Positions 1-8,822 of a stretch of 60,608 nt of DNA are shown piece by piece; the first letter of the stretch is position 1, and every line of letters begins with the position of its first letter. The stretch is taken from assembly GCA_017635515.1 (NCBI GenBank), contig JAGBLH010000092.1, positions 1 to 60,608 of the forward strand, given 5' to 3'. The notes under the pieces were generated by a model that was not told where the DNA came from, made no database searches, and saw nothing but the letters and a program-made list of their open reading frames with translations. The position numbers and the translations under genes were made by a program. Source of the stretch: Selenomonas sp. GTDB lineage: Bacteria > Bacillota > Negativicutes > Selenomonadales > Selenomonadaceae.

Positions 1-104
1 CAGTCGTCGTCGTTCATAGCCTTTCCGCAGTCGTAAGGGATGTAGCCCAGGCGAAGATACTTGTCGATGTCGCGATAAGTGGTGTCGTTGGCAGTGCGTA
101 CGCA
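1..104 (-). CDS. Partial coding-like fragment at window edge, unidentified
   Basis: Read on the minus strand, this end stays open from about position 128 to base 1 and gives a protein-like stretch including TYRDIDKYLRLGYIPYD. The GY(I/V)P pattern after an acidic/aromatic helix is faintly reminiscent of GH92 alpha-mannosidases, but the diagnostic TLEYAYDD segment is absent, so I do not assign a function. The frame runs out of the window and, at its upstream end, into the tRNA-like sequence at 113-140. It may be a broken gene at an integration boundary or an assembly chimera. Confidence 0.2.
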
Positions 105-112
105 GGCCCGGA

Positions 113-140
113 GCAGGTTCGAATCCTGTCATCCCGACCA
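113..140 (+). tRNA. 3' fragment of a tRNA-Pro gene (T arm, acceptor strand, CCA)
   Basis: The segment carries a T stem (113-117 with 125-129), the TTCGAAT loop, the acceptor 3' strand CATCCCG and an encoded ACCA end. This matches the 3' third of bacterial tRNA-Pro with a CGGGATG acceptor. No D stem or anticodon arm can be folded upstream, so the gene is not intact here. A tRNA 3' end without its 5' half is what site-specific integration or an assembly joint leaves behind. The terminator at 151-180 follows directly. Confidence 0.6.
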
Positions 141-150
141 TGAGAAAATG

Positions 151-180
151 AGCCCGGTTCCTTTAATCAGGAACCGGGCT
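151..180. terminator. Bidirectional hairpin terminator after tRNA-Pro fragment / cobS
   Basis: An 11-bp perfect stem (151-161 with 170-180) has an 8-base loop. A T-run follows on the plus strand (180-183) and a TTTT-containing tract follows on the minus strand. It lies 8 bases beyond the cobS stop codon, so it can end both the tRNA and the long cobalamin operon. Confidence 0.8.
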
Positions 181-188
181 TTTGTCGT

Positions 189-935
189 TCAATATATGAT
201 TTTCCCGGCTGCCAGAAAAGTTGCCAGAACTGAAGTTTCCGTCAGCAGCTCTGCCGCGCCATAGACATCCCCCGTTACTCCTCCCAGTTTTGCTGTCGCA
301 TAGCGGCCAAAGAGATACGCAACTGACAAACCTACAACCAGAGCTGCCATTGCCACCTGGCCCAAGGTGATAATGGCAGATATAGTTGTAACACCTGCCA
401 CAATCAGTGTGCTCCTGTCTGCCATCTCTGCAAAAGCCTTGCCCATCCCCTCAGGGCGGGCATAGGGAAAGGAAGCAATCACCAGCACCATACCCATGCG
501 GCCAATCAGGGGCATGGTATAGACAGCCATAAAGATAAAGGCCTCGTCTATATCTCTCAGCAAAGACCACTGCAACAGGATAAGGCAGATAGCAGCGAGA
601 GCACCATAGGAGCCTACCCGGCTATCCTTCATAATCTCCAGCATGCGTTCCCGGCTGCGGGCAGAGAGCAGGCCATCCATGGTGTCCATGAAGCCATCAT
701 AGTGAAGTCCCCCTGTGATGGCAATGGTCAGAATCAGCATCAGAGAAGCAAAGATGGCTGATTTTCCCAAAACAGGTAGCAGCAAATAAGCAACCAGCAG
801 GTAAATGACTCCCTGCACCAGTCCCACCAAAGGGAAAAATCTGGTGGAACGGCCAAAATCCTCTGCCGTCCAGCAATCCTGCTTGACGATATGGATACGG
901 GTCAGAAACTGCAAGGCAACGAAGAATAAGCTCAA
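189..935 (-). CDS. cobS: Adenosylcobinamide-GDP ribazoletransferase (cobalamin synthase)
   Basis: CobS joins adenosylcobinamide-GDP to alpha-ribazole (or its phosphate) to close the nucleotide loop of B12, and is an integral membrane enzyme. The 248-residue product is rich in hydrophobic segments and carries the family block GGLHYDGFMDTMDGLLS, whose acidic residues bind Mg2+. I place the start at TTG 935 because AAGGAGGG sits 7 bases before it; the longer reading frame would run into cbiB. It is the last gene of the cobalamin run, 13 bases after cbiB. Confidence 0.93.
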   Translation of the reverse strand: MSLFFVALQFLTRIHIVKQDCWTAEDFGRSTRFFPLVGLVQGVIYLLVAYLLLPVLGKSAIFASLMLILTIAITGGLHYDGFMDTMDGLLSARSRERMLEIMKDSRVGSYGALAAICLILLQWSLLRDIDEAFIFMAVYTMPLIGRMGMVLVIASFPYARPEGMGKAFAEMADRSTLIVAGVTTISAIITLGQVAMAALVVGLSVAYLFGRYATAKLGGVTGDVYGAAELLTETSVLATFLAAGKIIY

Positions 936-948
936 AGCTGTCCCTCCT

Positions 949-1905
949 TCAATACAGGCTATGACCCAGGCACTTGAACACAAGATAGAAGCCGATAAGA
1001 TAGAGCACCGTAGCTGTGTACATCATGCGTATGCACTCCATGATATGCTTCGGTCCTGTGACCTGTATGGGGTCACCCATATAAGCCCGAAAACTTTCCT
1101 TGCCGAAATAAGAATTCATGCCCCCCAAGCGTATGTGCAAGGCCCCTGCCACCGTGGCTTCTGCATAGCCTCCGTTGGGGCTAGGATGCTTGTCCGCATC
1201 GCGCTTCATAGTGTTCAGGGCATGGCGGGCATCGAACCCCAAGAGCCAGGCACTGACAATAAAGAGCAGCCCCGTGAGGCGGGCAGGTATAAGGTTCAAG
1301 GCATCGTCCAGACGAGCTGCCGCCCTGCCGAAGTATAGGTACTTCTCATTCTTGTAGCCAATCATAGAATCCATGGTGTTGGCCGCCCGGTAGAGCACCG
1401 CTAGGGGCACGCCGCCAAGAGCAAAGTAAAACAGCGGGGCTATGATGCCATCCACGGTATTTTCCGCAATGGTCTCCACGGTAGCCCGAGCAATCTCGGC
1501 TTCACTGAGCTTATCCGTGTCCCGGCCCACAATCCAGCCCACCTTCTGACGAGCCTTCTCAATATTGCCCAACAGGAGCAAAGCATAGATACCCTTGCCC
1601 GCCTTAGCCAGACTCTTGGGAGAAATCATAAAGGAGAGAATCAATGCACCTGTCATGGCACTGCCCCAACCGGGCAAATAATAAGAAAAATGCATGATGG
1701 CAGCGGCGGCATCATAAGAAATCAGGAGCACGATGATGACCAGCATAGCTCCCATGGCGAACTTCTTGCCGTCGCTGTCTGTAGCACGGTAAAACGCTCT
1801 CTCCAAAAAGGCAATGAGCTTGCCCATCAGCACCACGGGATGCCATTTGCCGTTGGGATCACCAATGATGGCATCAATAAGAAAGGCAGAGATAGCAGTA
1901 AGCAT
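949..1905 (-). CDS. cbiB: Adenosylcobinamide-phosphate synthase
   Basis: CbiB attaches the aminopropanol (phosphate) arm to adenosylcobyric acid in the membrane. The 318-residue product has the family N-terminus LIDAIIGDPNGKWHPVVLMG, several membrane segments and the conserved ETIAENTVDGIIAPLFY region around residue 160. Its start overlaps the cobQ stop (TGATG), indicating translational coupling. It fits directly between cobyric acid synthesis (cobQ) and nucleotide-loop assembly (cobU, cobS). Confidence 0.95.
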   Translation of the reverse strand: MLTAISAFLIDAIIGDPNGKWHPVVLMGKLIAFLERAFYRATDSDGKKFAMGAMLVIIVLLISYDAAAAIMHFSYYLPGWGSAMTGALILSFMISPKSLAKAGKGIYALLLLGNIEKARQKVGWIVGRDTDKLSEAEIARATVETIAENTVDGIIAPLFYFALGGVPLAVLYRAANTMDSMIGYKNEKYLYFGRAAARLDDALNLIPARLTGLLFIVSAWLLGFDARHALNTMKRDADKHPSPNGGYAEATVAGALHIRLGGMNSYFGKESFRAYMGDPIQVTGPKHIMECIRMMYTATVLYLIGFYLVFKCLGHSLY

Positions 1906-3446
1906 CAGTGGTCCTCACCTTCATCCATGATGGCGGCCAGTTTCCCCATGTCCAGACTTTTCTCCACCACATCGGCCAGCCGCTCATAGGCAGCTTCCTT
2001 TTCCTTGTGCTGATTCCGCTGCTCCGTGAGGGCCTGCCAGCCTTTTTTCTGCCGCAAGGCATTCAACAGCTGCCGCCTGAAACCGTCATGGTCAAAAATA
2101 CCATGGATATAGGTGCCCAGCACCATGCCATCAGAGCTGACAGCACCATCATGTTCTGTCACATCCTCCCCTTTGCCTTGTCTTATGGTGAAGGGGTGAA
2201 TTGTCTCAGCCATGAAGTCCGTTTGTCCCATATGTATTTCATAGCCGGGCATATTTTCAGCTTGCAAAGACTTGGAACCAGCAAAACCCATGCCTTCGCA
2301 GGCCGCTTTCACCTGAGTCAACAGCTTTTCTTTAGAGAACGTAGTGATAATTGGCAACAACCCAAAGCCTGCCACTTCCCCATGATCCGATTCCATCTGA
2401 TATGGATCCCGGATTTTCTCCCCCAGCATCTGATAGCCACCACAAATGCCCCATAGAGGTGTTCCCTGCTGTACTTTTTCCTTGATGGCTGCTTCCAGCC
2501 CGCACTCACGCAGATGTAGCAAATCTTCCGTAGTGTTCTTGGAACCTGGCAAGAGCATCAAGTCAGGTTCCCCCAGCCCAGAAGCCTCCTGCACATAGTA
2601 AAGCTCCACATCCGGCTCCGCAGACAAGCTGGCAAAATCCGTGAAATTGGAAATCTTTGGTGTCTGGATTACCGCCAGACGCAGTTTGCCCTCACTTGCC
2701 TGGGGGGCAGACTGCTTCTCTTCCAGGGATACGGAATCCTCGTCATCTATGCCTATCTCATCGATATGGGGCACCACCCCCAGCACGGGCTTGCCAGTCT
2801 TAGCTTCAAGAAAATCAATGGCGGGCTGCAGGAGGGTGATATCCCCCCGGAACTTGTTGATGACCAGGCCCTTGACCAAGGCCCTTTCATCTTCCTCCAG
2901 CAGTTCCAGTGTCCCCACCAAAGCAGCCAGCGCACCGCCCCGGTCGATATCTGCAATCAAGAGTACCGGGGCCTCAAGATGTTTGGCCACTCGCATATTA
3001 ACTATATCATTGGCCTTGAGGTTAACCTCGGCAGGGCTGCCAGCTCCTTCTATGACCAGCACTTCATACTGCTCCTGCAAGCGGACAAGCGCCTCTTTCA
3101 CAGCAGAAAAAGCCTTCAGGGAATAGCCTGTATGGTATTCCCTGGCACTCATATTGCCTACTGGTTTCCCACTGATGATAACCTGGGAACAGGAATGTCC
3201 TGTAGGCTTCAGGAGCACGGGATTCATGTCCACCATGGGCTCCAGCCCCGCAGCTTCAGCCTGTGCCACCTGGGCACGCCCCATTTCCAGACCCTCTCGG
3301 GTCACATAGGAATTCAGGGCCATATTCTGGGCCTTGAAGGGCACAGCCTTCAAGCCCTGCCGATGAAAGATGCGGCAGAGGGCGGTGGTGATGATGCTCT
3401 TGCCCACATGGGAACTGGTTCCCATCAGCATGATGCTTTTAGACAT
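1905..3446 (-). CDS. cobQ: Cobyric acid synthase (CobQ/CbiP)
   Basis: This enzyme amidates four carboxyl groups of adenosylcobyrinate a,c-diamide using glutamine and ATP. The 513-residue product starts with a dethiobiotin-synthetase-like ATPase region (MLMGTSSHVGKS) and ends with a class I glutamine amidotransferase-like region. That region has the nucleophile elbow LWGICGGYQMLG near residue 330 and a late histidine in GTYIHGIFD. It sits between cobU and cbiB, with a short gap after cobU. Confidence 0.96.
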   Translation of the reverse strand: MSKSIMLMGTSSHVGKSIITTALCRIFHRQGLKAVPFKAQNMALNSYVTREGLEMGRAQVAQAEAAGLEPMVDMNPVLLKPTGHSCSQVIISGKPVGNMSAREYHTGYSLKAFSAVKEALVRLQEQYEVLVIEGAGSPAEVNLKANDIVNMRVAKHLEAPVLLIADIDRGGALAALVGTLELLEEDERALVKGLVINKFRGDITLLQPAIDFLEAKTGKPVLGVVPHIDEIGIDDEDSVSLEEKQSAPQASEGKLRLAVIQTPKISNFTDFASLSAEPDVELYYVQEASGLGEPDLMLLPGSKNTTEDLLHLRECGLEAAIKEKVQQGTPLWGICGGYQMLGEKIRDPYQMESDHGEVAGFGLLPIITTFSKEKLLTQVKAACEGMGFAGSKSLQAENMPGYEIHMGQTDFMAETIHPFTIRQGKGEDVTEHDGAVSSDGMVLGTYIHGIFDHDGFRRQLLNALRQKKGWQALTEQRNQHKEKEAAYERLADVVEKSLDMGKLAAIMDEGEDH

Positions 3447-3487
3447 GGAAAGACCTCCTGCAACTTAACTCCAACAACTGCTTCAAC

Positions 3488-4147
3488 TCAAATCAAACAT
3501 CTTTCAGAACCGTCCAAGTCCCTTCGCACAGCTTCCTCAGGCGACAGGGCCAGGCTCTTGAGATTGACAGCCTGACCGCAGGACACCAGATACACAGCTT
3601 CGGCCACCCGAGCCATCTGCTGGCTCAATAACCCCGCCAAATCACGGTAAATCCTGGCTAGATGATTCTGGGGCACGATTCCTTCCCCTACCTCATTGGT
3701 CACCATGACCAGGGCACGCGTACAGGTCATTTGAGAAGCCGTCTCCAGCAGTCTCTCACCAGTCTGTTCAGCCTGCTGGTACAAACGATCTTCCTCTCGC
3801 AATTCCTCCTCACTGAGACTGCAGAGGAAATTGCTGAGGAACAGTGTCAGGCAATCAAATAGAATCACGTCACAGGTTTCGCCTGCCTGCTGCAAAGCAG
3901 CAAGCACGTCCTCTTCCGTGGGAGCCTCAAAGGTCTGCCAGTTCTCGGGACGCCTTGCCCTGTGCCGCTGCACCCGGAACTTCATTTCCTCATCATAGAC
4001 CTGAGCCGTAGCTATATAGGCTACCTCGCCGTCTTTGCCTGCCGCCTGAGCGGCGTATTTTTCCGCAAAGGCAGACTTGCCGGAGCGGGCTCCGCCTGTT
4101 ATCAGAATAAGTTTTGCCCCCGCCGATTTCAAGGGTGTTCTTTCCAT
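3488..4147 (-). CDS. cobU: Bifunctional adenosylcobinamide kinase / guanylyltransferase
   Basis: CobU phosphorylates adenosylcobinamide and transfers GMP to it. A P-loop ILITGGARSGKSAFAE lies near the N-terminus, followed by the typical VAYIATAQVYDEEMKFRVQRHRARRP region with the histidine that carries the GMP intermediate. The start at ATG 4147 has GGAGG 10 bases upstream and overlaps the end of cbiA by 19 bases. Product about 219 residues, normal for the family. Confidence 0.95.
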   Translation of the reverse strand: MERTPLKSAGAKLILITGGARSGKSAFAEKYAAQAAGKDGEVAYIATAQVYDEEMKFRVQRHRARRPENWQTFEAPTEEDVLAALQQAGETCDVILFDCLTLFLSNFLCSLSEEELREEDRLYQQAEQTGERLLETASQMTCTRALVMVTNEVGEGIVPQNHLARIYRDLAGLLSQQMARVAEAVYLVSCGQAVNLKSLALSPEEAVRRDLDGSERCLI

Positions 4148-5514
4148 GCCGCACACGCCTCCACAAAAGCTCTGGCTGCCTGGGGACAGCCTGCAAAGTG
4201 CAGGTGCAGATAACTGCCCAGCACCTGCCCCAGTTTCCTGCCCGCCTGATACTTATGGCCGTTCCGCAAGCGGGTGAACTCATAGGGACGGAAGCTGTCT
4301 GTCTCTCCTTCCTCCAGTGAGAAGTGGAACTCATGGCCATGCAGGCTAGTACCTCTTGGCCCCAGTACCGTGTCCTCTGCCATACGAGCCTCGATATAGC
4401 CTACAGTCTGCAACTTGTCCGTCATGGCTGCCTTGCCGGCAAAGATACCTGCCATATCGTATTCCCGCCCAGCAAAGTCCCTCAGGCTCTCCATCAGGTA
4501 CATATATCCCCCGCACTCGGCATAGACAGGCATGCCAGCCAAAGCCTGCGCCTTGATTTCCTGGCGCAAAGACACATTGGCCGACAGTTTCTCAGCGAAC
4601 ATCTCCGGGAAGCCGCCTCCAATAATAAGGCCGTCTACCTCTGGCAGATGCTCGTCTTCCAAGGGGCTGAAAGGAATTAGTTCCGCCCCCATATCCTCAA
4701 GCACCTGCAAGCTGGCTGGATAGTAAAAGGAAAACGCCTCATCTTTGGCCAGTCCTATGCGACATGCCTTCCTAGCTGGCTTGGCCTGACTGTCCAGTCC
4801 TATCTCCAAGGGCGAGGCTTTTTTCGCTAAGGACAGCAAAGCATTCAAGTCCACCTCTGCGCCAACTGCTTTTCCAATGGCTTCTACAGCTTTTTGGGCC
4901 AGCTTATCTTCCCCGCTTCTTTCTTCCACAGGGATCAGCCCCAGATGGCGCTCTGGCATCTGCAGCCCCTCCTGCCGCCTGAGCACGCCAAAGACAGGCA
5001 TATCTATATCCGCCATAGCTTCCCTGAGCATGGTTTCATGAGTGTCCGACCCCACTCGGTTGAGAATCACCCCCGCCAGAGTCACTTCCTTATCATAGTC
5101 ACGGAATCCTTTGGCAATGGCAGCAGCTGAAGCTCCCATGGATTTGGCATCTATCACCAGAACCACGGAAGCATCAAGCAGCTTGGCGATTTCCGCGGTG
5201 GAACTGATACCCTGCCTGCCGCCGTCATAGAGTCCCATGACGCCTTCAATCAAAGCCAGCTCCGCCCCCTCCATTTCCCGGACAAAGGTGGCAGGCAATT
5301 TTTCCTTCGGCGTGAGCCAGGTATCCAGGTTCATGCCCGGACGACCCGAGGCCAGCTGATGGTAGCCCGGGTCGATATAGTCTGGCCCCACCTTGAAGGA
5401 TTGGACAGCCACGCCTTTGGCCCGCCAAGCCGCCAGCAAGCCAGTGACAAGGGTTGTCTTGCCCCCCCCGGACTGAGTAGCAGCTATGACTAAGCGGGGA
5501 ATCTGCCTTTCCAT
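4129..5514 (-). CDS. cbiA: Cobyrinate a,c-diamide synthase
   Basis: CbiA uses glutamine and ATP to amidate the a and c carboxyls of cobyrinate. Of its 461 residues, the N-terminal part is a P-loop ATPase (IAATQSGGGKTTLVTGLL) with the VGPDYIDPGYH motif. The C-terminal part is a glutaminase-like domain with VYAECGGYMYL (nucleophile Cys) and a late HLHFAGCP histidine. The gene follows cbiC and overlaps cobU. Confidence 0.96.
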   Translation of the reverse strand: MERQIPRLVIAATQSGGGKTTLVTGLLAAWRAKGVAVQSFKVGPDYIDPGYHQLASGRPGMNLDTWLTPKEKLPATFVREMEGAELALIEGVMGLYDGGRQGISSTAEIAKLLDASVVLVIDAKSMGASAAAIAKGFRDYDKEVTLAGVILNRVGSDTHETMLREAMADIDMPVFGVLRRQEGLQMPERHLGLIPVEERSGEDKLAQKAVEAIGKAVGAEVDLNALLSLAKKASPLEIGLDSQAKPARKACRIGLAKDEAFSFYYPASLQVLEDMGAELIPFSPLEDEHLPEVDGLIIGGGFPEMFAEKLSANVSLRQEIKAQALAGMPVYAECGGYMYLMESLRDFAGREYDMAGIFAGKAAMTDKLQTVGYIEARMAEDTVLGPRGTSLHGHEFHFSLEEGETDSFRPYEFTRLRNGHKYQAGRKLGQVLGSYLHLHFAGCPQAARAFVEACAAWKEHP

Positions 5515-5529
5515 GGACAGGGCCTCCTT

Positions 5530-6165
5530 TCAGGGACGGGTGTCGTCAATAAGATACATGATGGCATTGAGGGCTGCGGCTGCAATAGGGCTGCCCCCCT
5601 TGGTGCCCTCTACTGTAATATAGGGCACCAACTCCTGCTGGCGCAGTGCTTCTTTGGAATCTGCCGCTCCCACGAAGCCCACGGGAATGCCCACAATGCA
5701 GGCAGGGCGCACGCCCTCTTCCCTCATCAGGCGCAAGACCTCAAAGAGGGCTGTAGGAGCATTGCCGATGGCCACAATACTGCCCTCCAGCTTCCTGCCG
5801 AAGCGGCGCATGGCTGCCATGGAACGAGTAATGCCCTCCGCCTTGGCCAGCTCTGCAATCTCAGGGTCAGCAATCAGGCAATGCACCTCGCCCCCAAAAG
5901 TGGCCAGTTTCCACTTGTTTATGCCCGTGCGCACCATCTCCACATCCGTGTAGATATCACAGCCTGCCAGCAGAGCCTCCTGTGCCTTCTCTATGGCTTC
6001 GGGGTGAATGTGTATCAAGGGAGCATAGTCCACATCCCCTGCCGCATGAATCAGCCGGGAATAGACCTTGGTCTCCGCCTCGCTGAGATTCAATTCCTCC
6101 AAGTGCGGCGCGATGATCTCCATGCTGCGATGCTCGATTTCCATAGGCTTAGTGATGAAATCCAT
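5530..6165 (-). CDS. cbiC: Cobalt-precorrin-8 methylmutase
   Basis: CbiC moves the C11 methyl group to C12, converting cobalt-precorrin-8 to cobyrinate. The 211-residue product has the expected length and the family signatures IEHRSMEII near the N-terminus (His of the active site) and PACIVGIPVGFVGAADSKEAL with GSPIAAAALNAI at the C-terminus. It lies 3 bases after cbiJ and 15 before cbiA, so it is part of the same transcript. Confidence 0.95.
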   Translation of the reverse strand: MDFITKPMEIEHRSMEIIAPHLEELNLSEAETKVYSRLIHAAGDVDYAPLIHIHPEAIEKAQEALLAGCDIYTDVEMVRTGINKWKLATFGGEVHCLIADPEIAELAKAEGITRSMAAMRRFGRKLEGSIVAIGNAPTALFEVLRLMREEGVRPACIVGIPVGFVGAADSKEALRQQELVPYITVEGTKGGSPIAAAALNAIMYLIDDTRP

Positions 6166-6168
6166 ATC

Positions 6169-6948
6169 TCAGGCATCCTCCTTCAGCAAGTTCTGCAATT
6201 TTTTTCTTAATTCCTCAAAAGTGCTGCACAGACAGTCGTAAGCCAAAGGCGGCCTGTCAATGACGATGAGTGGCAGGCCCAACTCCGCTGCTGCCTGCAG
6301 CTTGGTGTCAGTCCCCCCCAGGGTGCCGCTATTCTTGGTGACGATGACCTCCGCCCCATAGCGCAGGAAAAGCTCCCTATTCAAGGCGGCAGAAAAAGGC
6401 CCTTGCAGGGCCACAATCTGATCAGGAGCAAGGCCCATCTCCTCACAGAGTCCAATGACCTCTGCCGTGGGCAGCACTCTGGCTATCAGGCGGCAGTCCT
6501 GCAAATGGGGAGATACCGTAAACTTGCTGAGATTGCGGCTGCCGGTGGTCAGAAAAATAACTTTCCCAAGCTTTGCCGCCTCTTCTGCCGCTTCCTCATA
6601 GCTGTGAACAATCACGGCTTTGTCATAGTCCAGCTGGGTCAGGTCACGCTCATAGCGCAGATAGGGCACTCCCGCTCCCCGACAGGCCGTCATGGCATTC
6701 CTGGAAGCGTTGATGGCATAGGGATGGCTGGCATCAACACAAGCCTTGATACGATGGCTCCGAAAATAATTCTCCAAAGCCTCCCCGTCCAGGGGCTCAT
6801 CATTTATCACCAGGCTGCTTCCGCGGTTTTCCTCCAGCAGCTGCCTGCCATAGGAGCTAACCACAGAAGCTGTCACTTCATAGCCCTCTGCCAGCAGCAC
6901 TTTCATCAGTTCCCTGCCATCCTGGGTACCTGCCATGACAAAAATCAT
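6169..6948 (-). CDS. cbiJ: Cobalt-precorrin-6A reductase
   Basis: CbiJ/CobK reduces the macrocycle of cobalt-precorrin-6A with a pyridine nucleotide. The 259-residue product starts with a nucleotide-binding-like MIFVMAGTQDGRELMKVLL and contains the family blocks ACVDASHPYAINASRNAM and VIVTKNSGTLGGTDTKLQAA. It begins immediately after the cbiH stop. The reductase needs the CbiH/G/F/T/E products made by its neighbours. Confidence 0.92.
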   Translation of the reverse strand: MIFVMAGTQDGRELMKVLLAEGYEVTASVVSSYGRQLLEENRGSSLVINDEPLDGEALENYFRSHRIKACVDASHPYAINASRNAMTACRGAGVPYLRYERDLTQLDYDKAVIVHSYEEAAEEAAKLGKVIFLTTGSRNLSKFTVSPHLQDCRLIARVLPTAEVIGLCEEMGLAPDQIVALQGPFSAALNRELFLRYGAEVIVTKNSGTLGGTDTKLQAAAELGLPLIVIDRPPLAYDCLCSTFEELRKKLQNLLKEDA

Positions 6949-7707
6949 TTAGAGCTGCTCCTTTTTCTCATAGCCACGGGGAGTCACCATCCAGCCCTCC
7001 TGCACATAAGTCTGGGAGTTGCCGATGATGACCAAAGAGAACATATTGATTTCTTCTTTGGTGAAATCCTGCAAGGTGGAGATAACTTTGGACTGCTGAT
7101 CGCGGCTGGCTGCGGTGACAATGCCTACAGGGGTGTCGGGGCTACGGTGCTTCAGTATGATTTCCCGCACTTCCTCGATATTCTGCACCCGTTTCTTGCT
7201 CTTGGGGTTGTAGAGAGCAGTGACAAAGTCACCCTCGGCTGCCATCTCAATGCGCTTGCGGATAGTTTCCCAAGGCGTCAGTAAATTTGACAGGCTGATG
7301 ACAGCAAAGTCATGCATCAATGGTGCGCCCAACAGGGAAGCTGCGGCGTTCACTGCTGACACACCTGCCACCACGCCACCCCACTGGGGGCGCTCGCCTT
7401 CCGGCAGCTTCAGGATAAGCTCCAGCACCAGTCCAGCCATGCCGTAAACCCCGGCATCACCGCTGGAAACCACCACAGTTTCCCTGCCTTTGGCAGCCGT
7501 TTCTACCGCCAGACGGCAGCGGTCAATCTCCTGCATCATGGCTGTGCCAATAACTTCCTTGGAACCATCAGCCAGCAGTTCTTCAATCAATCTGATATAG
7601 GTATTATAGCCTGCCACCACTTCTGCCGCCTCGATGACCAGTCTGGCCCGAGGGGTCATATCCATAAGGCTGCCAGGGCCAAGGCCCACCACTGTAATTT
7701 TTGCCAT
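6949..7707 (-). CDS. cbiH: Cobalt-precorrin-3 C17-methyltransferase
   Basis: CbiH methylates C17 with SAM and drives ring contraction. It has the tetrapyrrole methylase N-terminus ITVVGLGPGSLMDMTPRAR, the GYNTY block and the VVSSGDAGVYGMAGLV SAM-pocket motif. I start it at ATG 7707, which has GAGGTGAT 7 bases upstream, rather than at the GTG nine bases earlier. The product is about 252 residues and is separated from cbiG by a short gap. Confidence 0.93.
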   Translation of the reverse strand: MAKITVVGLGPGSLMDMTPRARLVIEAAEVVAGYNTYIRLIEELLADGSKEVIGTAMMQEIDRCRLAVETAAKGRETVVVSSGDAGVYGMAGLVLELILKLPEGERPQWGGVVAGVSAVNAAASLLGAPLMHDFAVISLSNLLTPWETIRKRIEMAAEGDFVTALYNPKSKKRVQNIEEVREIILKHRSPDTPVGIVTAASRDQQSKVISTLQDFTKEEINMFSLVIIGNSQTYVQEGWMVTPRGYEKKEQL

Positions 7708-7723
7708 ATCTATCACCTCAACC

Positions 7724-8803
7724 TCACCAATACCAGAGCAGAGCTACCGTCACTTGCTCGTATTTTGTTTTCAGGAGTGCAAAGCGCACCCCCGTGCCAG
7801 AACCCACGGCCTCCCTGAGGGCCGCTGCCTCGCAGACATTGCCCACCCCCACCTTGCTCTTCACGAAATCTGACTGAAGCAGATGAAAGGCATCTATTTG
7901 CTGCTCCAGCACCTTGGGCTCATAGAAATGAATAGGCACATTCAACTCCTGCGCCGTTGCCAGCAGACCTTCCTCATGGTCTTTGATGGAAACGCTGGCC
8001 ATAGCATCAATGAAAGACACATCCCTGCCTATGGACTTGCAAGCCTGCTCCAAAGCCGAATGTACCAAAGCCTTGTCCACCCCCTTGCGGCAGCCTAACC
8101 CAGCTATCAGACGATTGGGCACCAGATACAGGGTCTGGGGAGGAACCTCCTCTTCTTCTGGAAGCTCCTCCTTGGCGCAGAGGATCACCTGATAAGGGCA
8201 TTCCTGCTCCTGCTCATCCAGTAATTTATATTCTGCCAGCTTATCCAGATAGAATTCCCTATGGGGCAGGTGGGGACTAGCCTGATATCCAATCTTCTCC
8301 CCATCCAGCAGGGCAGAATTCAGCACCTTGATCTGCCGCTTGGGCCAGGGATGCAAGGCCATCTGGCCCGCAAAGGCATCGGGAGCCACCTTCCCTGCTA
8401 TATCCGTAGCCGTGGTGATGACGGGCTGAGCCCCGATGACCTCTGCCAGCTGCCTGGTCAGGAAATTTGCTCCTCCCACGTGGCCTGACAGGAGACTGAT
8501 GGCAAACCTGCCCTGCTCATCACAGACGATTACTGCCGGATCTGTCAGCTTATTCCTGAGCAATGGTGCCATGGTGCGCACCACAATCCCCGCTGCCATA
8601 ATACAGATCATCACATCATAATGGGTGAAGCAGCCGCTGAAAGCCTCCCTAAACTTAGGGAAATTGAAAAAATGCTTGACCTCGAACCCCTCCGGCACAA
8701 TCTTCTCTGGCACATAAACGTCCGGTACCTCAGGCAGAAGCCTTTGCACCTGCCGTGCCAGCTCAGCTCCCCGGATGGTCAGGGCTAAAAGCGCAATTCT
8801 CAT
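7724..8803 (-). CDS. cbiG: Cobalt-precorrin-5A hydrolase
   Basis: CbiG opens the delta-lactone ring of cobalt-precorrin-5A and releases acetaldehyde. The 359-residue product shows the family core VCDEQGRFAISLLSGHVGGA with TRQLAEVIGAQPVITTATD. Its C-terminal domain contains GLGCRKGVDKALV and the VGNVCEAAAL block. Full length for the family. It sits between cbiF and cbiH, as in other anaerobic-pathway operons. Confidence 0.94.
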   Translation of the reverse strand: MRIALLALTIRGAELARQVQRLLPEVPDVYVPEKIVPEGFEVKHFFNFPKFREAFSGCFTHYDVMICIMAAGIVVRTMAPLLRNKLTDPAVIVCDEQGRFAISLLSGHVGGANFLTRQLAEVIGAQPVITTATDIAGKVAPDAFAGQMALHPWPKRQIKVLNSALLDGEKIGYQASPHLPHREFYLDKLAEYKLLDEQEQECPYQVILCAKEELPEEEEVPPQTLYLVPNRLIAGLGCRKGVDKALVHSALEQACKSIGRDVSFIDAMASVSIKDHEEGLLATAQELNVPIHFYEPKVLEQQIDAFHLLQSDFVKSKVGVGNVCEAAALREAVGSGTGVRFALLKTKYEQVTVALLWYW

Positions 8804-8822
8804 TTTCTTTCCTCTTCAGAAA

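Noticed and set aside
36..140. A complete tRNA-Pro with its 5' acceptor strand at 36-42
   Set aside because: The span is 105 bases and no D stem or Pro anticodon arm can be formed; only the 3' part is tRNA-like.
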